From positions 248,001-312,000 of the forward strand of contig NZ_JAGDZB010000005.1 of NCBI RefSeq assembly GCF_049116215.1: DNA of 64,000 bases. Reading direction: 5' to 3'. Below, one piece after another: positions 17,383-25,119 of this stretch; within the stretch, counting starts at the first letter, position 1, and every line of letters starts with the position of its first letter. Under the pieces are notes generated by a model. That model ran no database searches. It was not told where the DNA came from and saw nothing but the letters and a program-made list of their open reading frames with translations. The translations under genes were made by a program, and so were the position numbers. This DNA is from Shimia sp049116215 (lineage in GTDB: Bacteria; Pseudomonadota; Alphaproteobacteria; Rhodobacterales; Rhodobacteraceae).

Positions 17383-17876
17383 CACTCTCTGGCGCGGGTC
17401 GCAGGATCGGCGCCGGATTTTTTGGGCTGGTGGCAGGGTTCATGATCTCCTTGCCCGCCCAAGCAAATGACGCCTGCCGCGCAGACAGCTTGCTGATACG
17501 AGGCGACTTTGGTCAGGCGCGATTCTCCGTAGAAGTGGCAGACACAGAGGCCGAGCGGGCGCAGGGATTGATGAATCGGTCCCATATGCCGAGCAGTGCG
17601 GGCATGCTGTTTGTCTATGAAACCACGCGGTCTGCATCTTTTTGGATGCGCAACACGTTGATTCCCCTCGATATGCTGTTTGCGGACGAGCACGGGGTGA
17701 TCCAACACATCCACAGCAACGCCATTCCACTGGACGAAACACCGATTTTTGGCGGGGATGATGTCCGCTATGTTCTTGAAATTAATGGTGGATTGTCCGA
17801 GGCGATGGGCATCTCTGTGGGCAGTGAAATGCGTCACCAAAGTTTTTTGCAAGAAATTGCAAACTGGCGTTGTTAG
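17352..17876 (+). CDS. DUF192 family exported protein
   Basis: 174 residues from a GTG inside the end of the cold-shock gene. A basic N-terminus and hydrophobic segment ending 'SLPAQAND' (about residue 39) indicate export. The DUF192 core follows: 'FSVEVADTEAERAQGLMNRS', 'GMLFVYE', 'FWMRNTLIPLDMLFAD' and 'VLEINGG'. The biochemical role of the family is unknown. The overlap implies coupled translation with the cold-shock protein. The exact start is uncertain. Confidence 0.87.
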   Translation: MGKRSFGKRLTLSGAGRRIGAGFFGLVAGFMISLPAQANDACRADSLLIRGDFGQARFSVEVADTEAERAQGLMNRSHMPSSAGMLFVYETTRSASFWMRNTLIPLDMLFADEHGVIQHIHSNAIPLDETPIFGGDDVRYVLEINGGLSEAMGISVGSEMRHQSFLQEIANWRC

Positions 17877-17922
17877 GGGGTTTTCATTCCCGAACAGTGG
17901 GGGTAAACCCTGCCTCACAAGT

Positions 17923-17999
17923 CGGGGCGTAGCGCAGCCTGGTAGCGCACCTGTTTTGGGTACAGGGGGTCGCAAGTTCGAATCTTGCCGTCCCGACCA
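17923..17999 (+). tRNA. tRNA-Pro (anticodon TGG)
   Basis: 77 nt that fold as a cloverleaf. Acceptor arms CGGGGCG and CGTCCCG pair over 7 bp with one G-T. The anticodon stem CCTGT/ACAGG encloses loop TTTGGGT with anticodon TGG. The T-arm contains GTTCGAATC, and a CCA end is encoded. It decodes CCA and other Pro codons. A strong terminator follows. I saw no repeated 3' end or integrase nearby, so no sign of use as an attachment site. Confidence 0.97.
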
Positions 18000-18019
18000 T
18001 TTTCCTCCCAGAGGAAAAG

Positions 18020-18054
18020 AAAAAAGACGTAGCCTTCGGGCTGCGTCTTTTTCT
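18020..18054 (+). terminator. Rho-independent terminator after tRNA-Pro
   Basis: Stem AAAAAGACGTAGCC/GGCTGCGTCTTTTT with a TTCG tetraloop and a long T tract. Confidence 0.9.
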
Positions 18055-18181
18055 TTTGGCAACAGTGCGCTGCATCGAATTTTCGACCAATGCTCCTTGC
18101 GCTTTTCCAGCCTGTTGTTGAGATGGACGACCAATTCGGCGGTTCCTTGACAGGTCTCATAAGCTGCCCCTAGGTGGGCCC

Positions 18182-18622
18182 ATGAAAATTGTGAAGTTTG
18201 TTGTTGGGGTGTTTGGCGCGCTTGTGTGTCTCGTGGTGTATCTGTGGTTGCGGCCGCCATCTGTGGTTCTTTACAGCTACGAGGATCTAGTTGGGGTGAC
18301 CTGCGCGACGCTCAGTCAGCGGCATGAGGAGGTGATCACCTCACATCATGATGCGGCTTTGGACTATTTCCATCGCAAAGGCGAATTTCCGTTGGGACTT
18401 GGTTTGCCTCCAGAGGAGCACCTGCCGTTTGCCCTCTTATTGCAGCGTTATGTGCAGGATGAGGCGTTGCAGGGATTTGATGTGTCCCAGCCTTTCCGTC
18501 CAACGGCGTCGCCGCTTCACGCGCAGTTTGATGCGGAGGTGTCGCGTGTGTGTGCGTTGTATCCAGAGATACTAGCTTGGGATGCCGGACATGAGGCGGC
18601 GCGGCGTCTTAAGCTGCGGTAG
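18182..18622 (+). CDS. Hypothetical membrane-anchored protein
   Basis: 146 residues with one N-terminal hydrophobic helix (about residues 4-23) and a mostly helical soluble part that probably faces the periplasm. 'LVGVTCATLSQRHEEVITSH' and a second Cys near residue 128 could form a disulfide. Family not recognised. The following gene, also of unknown exported type, begins about 60 bases later in the same direction, so they may form an operon. Confidence 0.65.
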   Translation: MKIVKFVVGVFGALVCLVVYLWLRPPSVVLYSYEDLVGVTCATLSQRHEEVITSHHDAALDYFHRKGEFPLGLGLPPEEHLPFALLLQRYVQDEALQGFDVSQPFRPTASPLHAQFDAEVSRVCALYPEILAWDAGHEAARRLKLR

Positions 18623-18681
18623 GGGGGGGCGGGCCGAGCACCACTAAAAAGTTGTGTTGGTTTGCGTTTTTTGGAGCATTA

Positions 18682-19689
18682 ATGGGAGTGTTTTCCGAGA
18701 TGCGGGTAAGAGTCGTTTGGGGGGCTTTGGTCCTCTGTTTGTTAGGGTCAGCTGGTGTCGCTGGTTGCCCACAGGGGCAGGAGGCTTTTGCGTCGTGTGA
18801 GATTGCCGGACGAAACACCGAAGTGTTTGTGTGTTTTGATGAAAACCAGGCGACCTATCGCTATGGCGCGGTGGGGCAATCGCCGGATTTGGAGCTTTCT
18901 GTTCCCATTCGGAAGGTTGATTTTGGGCCTTGGTCTGGCGTCGGAAAGTCCATTGTGGAAAGCATTGTCTTCTACAATCTAGGGCATAGCTATGCGGTTT
19001 ATGCGGGGTTCGATCGTCCGTTCTCCGAAGGGGAAATGCAACGCGAGGAACGTCATTTTGGCGGGCTTGAGGTGACACGGGATGACGAGCTGCTGGCCGA
19101 ACTTGAATGTGTGCCGAAGAGCGTCAGCTATGGGTTTGGAGGCGGAATTTACGATGCCAAAACAACCGCTGGGCAGCGGTGGGATGAGGTATCGCGCTCA
19201 TGGGGGGATGCAGATCGTTCTGCCTCTAGGCAAAAGCTTCTACAAGAGGAAGTTCAAAACGGTTTGGTGGAGGAGTGCCTCCCACAATCGGAGTTTGTGC
19301 TTGGAGGGGTTGCAATGGGAGACCCGCTCACCAAGCTGGGTAAGCTTGGATCGCCGGAGCCTGTGGAAATGGGGGCAGAGGCTGGACAGGCGATTGATCG
19401 CATTTTTGCGAGAGGGCTTCAGATTGACCTGTTTCAGAACAAGGTCATTGGTCTAGTGGGCTTGTCGCCCAGTTGGGAAACGCCTTCCGGGTTCGCGGTT
19501 GGGGTCGCGCGAGCCGACGTAATCAAGATATTTGGCGCTGTTCCCGGTGGCGAGGTGGCTTCTGCTGCTCGCTTTGGTGTGTTGGGCTGCGATCGTGATA
19601 CCATAGAGAACCGGAAGTGGTTTTTGGGTATGACTTTCGGACCAGATGGGCGCCTGCAGGCTATTGGAATGACCCACCTGGCTCCGTAG
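18682..19689 (+). CDS. Hypothetical exported protein
   Basis: 335 residues from the ATG at 18682, which has a TTGGAG site; an ATG at 18700 is a possible alternative. A signal peptide ends near 'LGSAGVAGCPQG', and the Cys after VAG fits a lipobox loosely, so it may be a lipoprotein. The mature part has two regions: an N-terminal beta-rich part with several Cys, and a C-terminal part after about residue 200 with 'GDPLTKLGKLGSPE' and 'GFAVGVARADVIKIFG', which look like two SmpA/BamE-like beta-strand modules. Function unknown. Confidence 0.68.
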   Translation: MGVFSEMRVRVVWGALVLCLLGSAGVAGCPQGQEAFASCEIAGRNTEVFVCFDENQATYRYGAVGQSPDLELSVPIRKVDFGPWSGVGKSIVESIVFYNLGHSYAVYAGFDRPFSEGEMQREERHFGGLEVTRDDELLAELECVPKSVSYGFGGGIYDAKTTAGQRWDEVSRSWGDADRSASRQKLLQEEVQNGLVEECLPQSEFVLGGVAMGDPLTKLGKLGSPEPVEMGAEAGQAIDRIFARGLQIDLFQNKVIGLVGLSPSWETPSGFAVGVARADVIKIFGAVPGGEVASAARFGVLGCDRDTIENRKWFLGMTFGPDGRLQAIGMTHLAP

Positions 19690-19710
19690 TTGCGCGGATA
19701 TGTTGGACAA

Positions 19711-19737
19711 AAAAAGGCGCCCATTGGGCGCCTTTCT
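19711..19737. terminator. Bidirectional terminator
   Basis: Perfect 10-bp stem AAAGGCGCCC/GGGCGCCTTT with a 3-nt loop (19713-19735) and an A-rich 5' flank. It sits between the convergent exported-protein and cold-shock genes and can serve both. Confidence 0.85.
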
Positions 19738-19758
19738 CATCTCGGAACTGTCGCTCGT

Positions 19759-19965
19759 TTAAAGCAGGGCCAGATCTACGGCGCTTTCGCGGCCGTCACG
19801 GCCAGCCTGCAGCTCGTAGCTGACTTTCTGGTTGTCGGCCAGACCGGTCAGACCGGAGCGCTCAACTGCAGAAATGTGTACAAATACGTCGTTGCCGCCT
19901 TCGTCAGGTGCAATGAAGCCGAAGCCTTTGGTGGTGTTGAACCATTTAACGGTGCCCGTAGCCAT
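19759..19965 (-). CDS. Cold-shock protein (CspA family)
   Basis: 68 residues forming a single cold-shock domain: 'GTVKWFNTTKGFGFIAPDEG' carries RNP1, and 'DVFVHISAVERSGL' carries RNP2. These small beta-barrel proteins bind single-stranded RNA or DNA and melt mRNA structure. The gene has a long untranslated upstream region, typical of cold-shock genes, so temperature-responsive control at the RNA level is plausible but not shown. Confidence 0.95.
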   Translation of the reverse strand: MATGTVKWFNTTKGFGFIAPDEGGNDVFVHISAVERSGLTGLADNQKVSYELQAGRDGRESAVDLALL

Positions 19966-20293
19966 CGTTGTTCTCCATGTTTTGTGTCGCCCGCAACATG
20001 CGGCAACCCGGCGGGTATCTTGATCGAAAGCTGAGCCGGTTAGGAGCAGGGGGTCGAAAATAGAAACTGCGCGTCTACCATCTGATAAAAACTCAGGCAG
20101 AAAACAAGAGTTTTTTGCGCAATAAGTGTTTCAATGTGGCGGATTTCGCAAAAACGTCATGCCGTAAAGCGTCTCGGGCGGAATGCTGCGTCTTCTCGGG
20201 TTTGCCTGCGCAAAATTGCGCCAAAGTCTTTGATGTGGTGAAGATTTGTGCAGCTGTCGTTTTGTTGGGCAGAGGCTGTTTGCATCTCATCTT
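19966..20293. promoter_or_regulatory. Long leader/promoter region of the cold-shock gene
   Basis: About 330 bases without a credible gene; short frames crossing it have no ribosome site or recognisable content. It should hold the promoter and long 5' leader of the minus-strand cold-shock gene. An AT-richer stretch at about 20070-20120 could contain the promoter. No specific -35/-10 pair is claimed. Confidence 0.45.
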
Positions 20294-20309
20294 TTGACCA
20301 TGTGGTAAA
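20294..20309. promoter_or_regulatory. RutR-like operator upstream of preT
   Basis: TTGACCATGTGGTAAA matches the known RutR consensus TTGACCAnnTGGTCAA at 13 of 14 fixed positions. An additional half-site TGGTCAA lies at 20323-20329. Position 73-88 bases before the preT ATG suits repression by the RutR-like proteins encoded at 24421-25767, with pyrimidine bases as likely inducers. Consensus from E. coli RutR; binding here is inference. Confidence 0.7.
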
Positions 20310-20381
20310 TTTTTTTATTGATTGGTCAAAAAACCTGTGTAAGCCTACGGGGGTAGCCAACAAGGTGTATGGGGAGGTCTT

Positions 20382-21704
20382 ATGTCCAACACACCGTTTA
20401 GCGACGGCATCCAAGCAGCGCGTTTAGACGCTGCGGAACTGTCCGAAAACTTTGGGGATTTGCATCCTCGTTTTGATGATCATGAGGCCTTGGTGGCGTC
20501 GGATCGTTGTTACTTCTGTCACGATGCGCCCTGCATGACGGCCTGTCCGACAGACATTGATATTCCACTGTTCATTCGTCAGATTGCCACCGGCACGCCG
20601 GAAGCGGCGGCCAAGACGATTTTTGATCAGAACATTCTGGGCGGCATGTGCGCCCGTGTGTGCCCAACCGAGACGCTGTGTGAGCAGGTCTGTGTGCGCG
20701 AAACGGCAGAAGGCAATCCGGTCGAGATTGGCCGGTTGCAGCGCTATGCCACCGACAAGCTGGTGGATGCGGGCCTTCACCCTTTTGGCCGAGCCGACAG
20801 CACCGGCAAGAAAGTCGCTGTGGTGGGCGCGGGGCCAGCGGGTCTGTCCGCGGCACACCGTTTGGCCATGCATGGGCATGATGTCACGGTTTATGATGCG
20901 CGCGCAAAAGCGGGTGGTCTGAACGAGTTCGGCATTGCGGCCTATAAATCGGTTGAGAGCTTTGCGGAGCGCGAGGTGGATTGGCTGCTGAAGATTGGCG
21001 GCATCACCGTTGAGACCGGCAAGAAGCTGGGTGACGGGCTGTCTCTGGACGGTCTGAAGGCTGACTTTGACGCGGTGTTCCTTGGCATTGGTCTGGGCGG
21101 CGTGAATGCGCTGGGCGTGGATGGCGAAGACAGAGACGGTGTCGATGACGCGGTGGATTTCATTGCGGAGCTGCGTCAGGCAGATGACCTTGGCAAAATG
21201 GCGATTGGCCGCGATGTCGTGGTGATCGGTGGCGGGATGACCGCTGTGGATGCGGCTGTTCAAGCGAAGCTGTTGGGTGCGCTGAACGTGAGCCTTGTGT
21301 ATCGCCGTGGCAAAGACCGGATGAACGCGTCCGAGTTTGAACAGGATCTTGCGGCGTCCAAAGGCGTGCGGATCATCACCAATGCCTCGCCCAAAGCGGT
21401 GATTGGCAACGGCGCGGTGCGCGAGATCGAGTTTGAGTACACCGACAATGATCTGAATTCGACCGGTCAAACCGTGCGTTTACAAGCGGATCAGGTGTTC
21501 AAAGCCATTGGTCAGACACTGGAAGGCGAGGGCCTGCCAGAGCTGGAGTGGGGCAAGATCAAAGTGGATGACAACGGGCGCACGTCCGTGGATGGCATCT
21601 GGGCTGGTGGCGACTGTGCCACGGGCGGCGATGATCTGACCGTGACTGCGGTGGCTGAGGGTCGTGACGCGGCCGAAGACATTCACGCCAAACTGTCGGC
21701 GTAA
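20382..21704 (+). CDS. preT: NAD-dependent dihydropyrimidine dehydrogenase subunit PreT
   Basis: 440 residues. The N-terminal Fe-S domain has two cysteine clusters, 'CYFCHDAPCMTACPTDIDIP' (about 46-65) and 'CARVCPTETLCEQVCV' (about 90-105). FAD binding follows with 'AVVGAGPAGLSAAHRLAM' near 147, and an NAD(P) site with 'VVIGGGMTAVDAAVQAK' near 282. It passes electrons from NADH to PreA for reduction of uracil and thymine, the first step of reductive pyrimidine degradation. preA follows 14 bases later. A RutR-like site lies upstream. Confidence 0.95.
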   Translation: MSNTPFSDGIQAARLDAAELSENFGDLHPRFDDHEALVASDRCYFCHDAPCMTACPTDIDIPLFIRQIATGTPEAAAKTIFDQNILGGMCARVCPTETLCEQVCVRETAEGNPVEIGRLQRYATDKLVDAGLHPFGRADSTGKKVAVVGAGPAGLSAAHRLAMHGHDVTVYDARAKAGGLNEFGIAAYKSVESFAEREVDWLLKIGGITVETGKKLGDGLSLDGLKADFDAVFLGIGLGGVNALGVDGEDRDGVDDAVDFIAELRQADDLGKMAIGRDVVVIGGGMTAVDAAVQAKLLGALNVSLVYRRGKDRMNASEFEQDLAASKGVRIITNASPKAVIGNGAVREIEFEYTDNDLNSTGQTVRLQADQVFKAIGQTLEGEGLPELEWGKIKVDDNGRTSVDGIWAGGDCATGGDDLTVTAVAEGRDAAEDIHAKLSA

Positions 21705-21718
21705 GGGGAGATAAGCAT

Positions 21719-23023
21719 ATGGCCAATCTCGAAAGTGACTTTGTAGGGATCAAATCCCCCAACCCGTTCTGGCTCGCCTCGGCGCCGCCAACGGACAAGG
21801 AATACAACGTGCGCCGCGCCTTTGAAGCGGGCTGGGGCGGCGTTGTGTGGAAAACTCTAGGTGCGGAAGGTCCTCCTGTCGTCAATGTGAACGGCCCGCG
21901 TTACGGGGCGATCCATGGTGCAGACCGCCGGTTGCTGGGTTTGAACAACATCGAGCTGATCACCGACCGTCCGCTGGAAGTGAACCTTGAAGAAATGACG
22001 CGGGTGAAGCGGGATTATCCGGATCACGCGCTGATCGCCTCGGTGATGGTGCCGTGTGAGGAAGACGAGTGGAAACGCATTCTTCCCATGATCGCGGAAA
22101 CCGGCTGTGATGGGTTTGAGCTGAACTTTGGCTGCCCACATGGCATGGCCGAGCGCGGTATGGGCTCTGCTGTGGGGCAGGTTCCAGACTACATCGAAAT
22201 GGTCGCGCGCTGGTGTAAAGAAGCCACGGACCTGCCGGTGATTGTGAAGCTGACGCCAAACATCACCAACATCCTGCATCCTGCGGAAGCGGCGTTGCGC
22301 GGTGGGGCGGATGCGGTGAGCTTGATCAACACCATCAACTCGATCACCAATGTGAACCTCGATGCGATGAGCCCGGAGCCAATGATTGATGGCAAAGGCA
22401 CCCACGGCGGCTATTGCGGTCCAGCGGTGAAGCCAATTGCGCTGAACATGGTGGCGGAAATTGCGCGTAACCCTGAGACGGCGAAACTGCCGATTTCCGG
22501 CATCGGTGGTGTGACCACATGGCGGGATGCGGCGGAGTTCATGGCGCTGGGCGCGGGCAACGTACAGGTTTGTACGGCGGCGATGACCTATGGCTTTAAG
22601 ATTGTGCAGGAGATGATCTCTGGTCTGTCCCAGTGGATGGATGAGAAGGGCTACACCTCCACCGCCGATTTTGTCGGCATGGCGACGCCAAATGTCACCG
22701 ACTGGCAGTATCTGAACCTGAACCACGTCACCAAAGCGGTGATCAATCAGGATGATTGTATCAGCTGTGGCCGCTGTTACGCGGCTTGTGAGGATACCTC
22801 TCACCAGGCGATTGAGATGTCTGAGGACCGTGTGTTCACCGTGAAAGACGATGAATGCGTGGCCTGTAATCTTTGCGTCAACGTGTGTCCGGTGGAGAAT
22901 TGTATCACCATGCGCACGCTGGAGCCGGGTGAAATGGATGAGCGCACCAACACGCCAGTGGAGGCCGATTACGGCAACTGGACCGCGCATCCAAACAACC
23001 CGATGTCCACGGCGGCGGAGTAA
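21719..23023 (+). CDS. preA: NAD-dependent dihydropyrimidine dehydrogenase subunit PreA
   Basis: 434 residues. The first 310 or so form the FMN-binding barrel of the dihydroorotate dehydrogenase family, with 'NPFWLASAPPTDKEYNVRRA', 'FELNFGCPHGM' (pyrimidine-contacting), 'VIVKLTPNI' and 'ISGIGGVTTW'. The C-terminus adds two 4Fe-4S clusters: 'CISCGRCYAACED' and 'CVACNLCVNVCPVENC'. Together with PreT it reduces uracil/thymine to the dihydro forms. A terminator follows, so preTA forms a two-gene operon separate from the downstream pathway genes. Confidence 0.96.
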   Translation: MANLESDFVGIKSPNPFWLASAPPTDKEYNVRRAFEAGWGGVVWKTLGAEGPPVVNVNGPRYGAIHGADRRLLGLNNIELITDRPLEVNLEEMTRVKRDYPDHALIASVMVPCEEDEWKRILPMIAETGCDGFELNFGCPHGMAERGMGSAVGQVPDYIEMVARWCKEATDLPVIVKLTPNITNILHPAEAALRGGADAVSLINTINSITNVNLDAMSPEPMIDGKGTHGGYCGPAVKPIALNMVAEIARNPETAKLPISGIGGVTTWRDAAEFMALGAGNVQVCTAAMTYGFKIVQEMISGLSQWMDEKGYTSTADFVGMATPNVTDWQYLNLNHVTKAVINQDDCISCGRCYAACEDTSHQAIEMSEDRVFTVKDDECVACNLCVNVCPVENCITMRTLEPGEMDERTNTPVEADYGNWTAHPNNPMSTAAE

Positions 23024-23078
23024 TTTTCCCAAGGGGCGTTTGGCCCACATAACAGGAAATCTTCCCTTCCTGAAACTG

Positions 23079-23110
23079 ACCGTCGCGGTATCCCCCGCGA
23101 CGGTTTTTTT
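23079..23110 (+). terminator. Rho-independent terminator of preTA
   Basis: Perfect 10-bp stem ACCGTCGCGG/CCGCGACGGT, 6-nt loop, followed by seven Ts. Confidence 0.92.
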
Positions 23111-23121
23111 GTTTGAGTGGC

Positions 23122-23649
23122 TTAGCCCAAGGGGGCTGGCGCAACGATTTCGGAAACGCCGCCGGTTTTCACATCATAGAGCATGGCCGAAACCACCAGA
23201 TAGTTGGGCACAGCTTTGGCTTCGCGCAGGGTTTCAAGGTCGTCTTTCAGGCTTTGATCATGGTCGTGAATGGCCAGTGGGGTCACGTCGATACCGGCCT
23301 GAGATTGGATCGCAGCCCGCAAGTTGGGATCGGCGTAGCGTTCGGCGCCGCATTGGGTGTGCTGCAGCAAAACCACCTCAAACGGCGTGTCTTTTCCGCC
23401 ATTGATCTGGTTGATCAGCACCGACAGGGCACTGATTTCCTCAATCACTGCAGGCGTGACGCGACCGCCGGTGTTGCGGATCACAACCGCATCGCCAAGA
23501 TCCAACCCCAACACATGCGCCGGGTCTACGCGGGCGTCGATACAGGCGATGATCATGGTGTTGAGTTTTGGAAAAACCGGCATGTCGCCGTCGGAAAAGC
23601 GGGCCGCAAAATTAGCGTTGCGGTCGAGAAGGGTCACGGTGTTGGACAT
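23122..23649 (-). CDS. Beta-class carbonic anhydrase
   Basis: 175 residues. Zinc-ligand motifs are in order: 'CIDARVDP' (Cys plus the catalytic Asp-Arg dyad, near residue 36) and 'HTQCGA' (His and Cys, near 96-99). 'VIRNTGGRV' is also typical. It interconverts CO2 and bicarbonate in the cytoplasm. In this position it could handle CO2 released by pyrimidine ring breakdown (beta-ureidopropionase releases CO2 and ammonia), but that link is only inferred. A perfect 7-bp inverted repeat lies just upstream. Confidence 0.9.
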   Translation of the reverse strand: MSNTVTLLDRNANFAARFSDGDMPVFPKLNTMIIACIDARVDPAHVLGLDLGDAVVIRNTGGRVTPAVIEEISALSVLINQINGGKDTPFEVVLLQHTQCGAERYADPNLRAAIQSQAGIDVTPLAIHDHDQSLKDDLETLREAKAVPNYLVVSAMLYDVKTGGVSEIVAPAPLG

Positions 23650-23673
23650 AATTGCTCCTTGGTTTCAATAGGT

Positions 23674-23696
23674 CATCGGATGGTCTTGGTCCGATG
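23674..23696. promoter_or_regulatory. Inverted repeat upstream of the carbonic anhydrase gene
   Basis: CATCGGA (23674-23680) and TCCGATG (23690-23696) form a perfect dyad with a 9-base spacer, 25-47 bases before the gene. Candidate operator; no regulator can be named. Confidence 0.4.
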
Positions 23697-23715
23697 GGGG
23701 GAATGTGGTAGTGTG

Positions 23716-23752
23716 CTTTAAAATTTAAAGTTGTCACTTTAAAAAATAAAGT
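23716..23752. promoter_or_regulatory. Two AT-rich palindromes upstream of the HxlR gene
   Basis: CTTTAAAATTTAAAG (23716-23730, a palindrome around one base) and ACTTTA-N5-TAAAGT (23736-23752) lie next to each other, 22-58 bases before the HxlR gene. The shared CTTTA/TAAAG arms suggest a dimeric regulator bound twice. HxlR proteins often bind such AT-rich dyads near their own gene, so autoregulation is likely. Confidence 0.6.
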
Positions 23753-23773
23753 AACGCTTTCGTGAGGTGAGGA

Positions 23774-24424
23774 ATGGCAAAGGCGCGGTCGTATAAATTG
23801 CTCTGTCCCATAGCGCGGGCGTTGGACCGGATTGGGGATCGCTGGACGTTGTTGATCTTGCGGGATTTGCACGCGGGGCCGATGCGGTTTGGCGAGCTGC
23901 AGAAAGGCTTGCCGGGGATTGCGGCAAACCTGTTGACCGACCGGCTCAATAAGTTGGTGGCGGATGGTCTGGTGTCAAAAGAGGAGAGCTATGCGCTGAC
24001 GCCTTTGGGGGGGCGGACGCTGGATGTTTTGTTTAACCTGGCGGTGTTTGGTGCGGCGTTTGAACCTGAGGGCGAGGTGGTCAAGCCGGGCAATTTGCGC
24101 ACGGTTGTGACCACGTTGTTGGCGGCAGCGCGGCAGGCGGCGCTTGGCGATATGACGCTGCGCGTTGGGCTGGTTGTGGACGGTGAGATGATGCAGCTGG
24201 ATGTGGCGGTTGGGCAGGTCAGCGCCAGCTATGGTGCCCATGAGACGCCAGATGTAGTGTTGACCACCGGATATGAAGATTTGTTGGCTGTGTCTGAAGG
24301 TGAGCTGCCAATGGAGACCTTCATTGGTGCGCGGGCGGAGATGCAGGTTCTCACGCCTGGAGCCGACGGCGCGTTTGCCCAGATGATGGGGGCTGTGATG
24401 GGGGTTCTTCAGGGCGCGGATTAA
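23774..24424 (+). CDS. HxlR-family regulator with C-terminal SCP2-like domain
   Basis: 216 residues. An HxlR-type winged helix occupies about residues 1-95, with 'CPIARALDRIGDRWTLLILR' at the start and 'GIAANLLTDRLNKLVADGLV' in the recognition region. The C-terminal half ('LRVGLVVDGEMMQLDVAVGQ', 'DVVLTTGYEDLLAV') resembles SCP2 sterol-carrier-like domains that bind hydrophobic ligands. It would be a ligand-sensing transcription factor. It ends convergent with the adjacent TetR gene, overlapping it by four bases. Target genes unknown; the palindromes at 23716-23752 suggest self-control and perhaps control of the divergent carbonic anhydrase. Confidence 0.87.
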   Translation: MAKARSYKLLCPIARALDRIGDRWTLLILRDLHAGPMRFGELQKGLPGIAANLLTDRLNKLVADGLVSKEESYALTPLGGRTLDVLFNLAVFGAAFEPEGEVVKPGNLRTVVTTLLAAARQAALGDMTLRVGLVVDGEMMQLDVAVGQVSASYGAHETPDVVLTTGYEDLLAVSEGELPMETFIGARAEMQVLTPGADGAFAQMMGAVMGVLQGAD

Positions 24425-25038
24425 GGCGTCAGAAGTTTGCGGAACATCTGATCGAGGAAGGTGTCGGCGCCGTCAAGCGCGTCGGTTTCGTTGTCGCTGA
24501 GCACCTGTACCTGTGCGTCAAAGTCGGCATAGTGCTGCGTGGTTGACCAGATCGAAAACATCAAATGGCGTGGGTCTACGTTGGCCAATTTGCCTTGGGC
24601 GATCCATGTGCGAATGAGCGCGGTTTTTTTGTCGACCAACGGCTTTAGATCGCTGACCAGATGCGGCTCCATACGCGGCGCGCCTTGCAAGATTTCATTG
24701 GCAAAGAGCCGGCTTTCGCGCGGGAATTCGCGGCTCATTTCCAGTTTGCGGTGCACGTAGCCGAGGATTTCTTCAAGTGGTTCGCCGTCCGGGTCCATAT
24801 GGTCCAGCGGGTCGAGCCAGGTTTCCATCAGCTGGTTCAGCAGAGTGACATGGATGTCTTCCTTGCCGCCAAAATAGTAAAGGATGTTGGGCTTGGAGAG
24901 ACCAGCCTCTTCGGCGATCAGATCCAGCGTGGCACCGCGGTAGCCGTGGCGGGAAAACACCTCTAGAGCGGCGTCCAGAATGCGCTTGCGGTTGCGTTGC
25001 TGAATGCGACTGGGTTTGCGCGTCGATGCCTCGGCCAT
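24421..25038 (-). CDS. TetR-family regulator, RutR-like (copy 1)
   Basis: 205 residues. N-terminal TetR helix-turn-helix, residues about 15-60, with 'GYRGATLDLIAEEAGLSKPN' then 'ILYYFGGKEDIHVTLLNQLM'. The rest matches the RutR pattern: 'EMSREFPRESRLFANEILQG', 'DPRHLMFSIWSTTQHYADFD'. RutR senses uracil and thymine and controls pyrimidine use. The gene lies 81 bases downstream of a second RutR-like gene on the same strand and may be cotranscribed with it. Its tail overlaps the convergent HxlR gene. Confidence 0.9.
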   Translation of the reverse strand: MAEASTRKPSRIQQRNRKRILDAALEVFSRHGYRGATLDLIAEEAGLSKPNILYYFGGKEDIHVTLLNQLMETWLDPLDHMDPDGEPLEEILGYVHRKLEMSREFPRESRLFANEILQGAPRMEPHLVSDLKPLVDKKTALIRTWIAQGKLANVDPRHLMFSIWSTTQHYADFDAQVQVLSDNETDALDGADTFLDQMFRKLLTP

Positions 25039-25119
25039 AGGTAACGTTCCGTATTTCTTTGCCTTTTAGGCTAATGCAGCCAAAGGCGTGGGTCTACAGG
25101 GATTTAGGATAGGAAAGCC

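Noticed and set aside
17923..17999. tRNA-Pro as an integration hotspot.
   Set aside because: No integrase gene, no duplicated 3' tRNA end and no change in gene character on either side.
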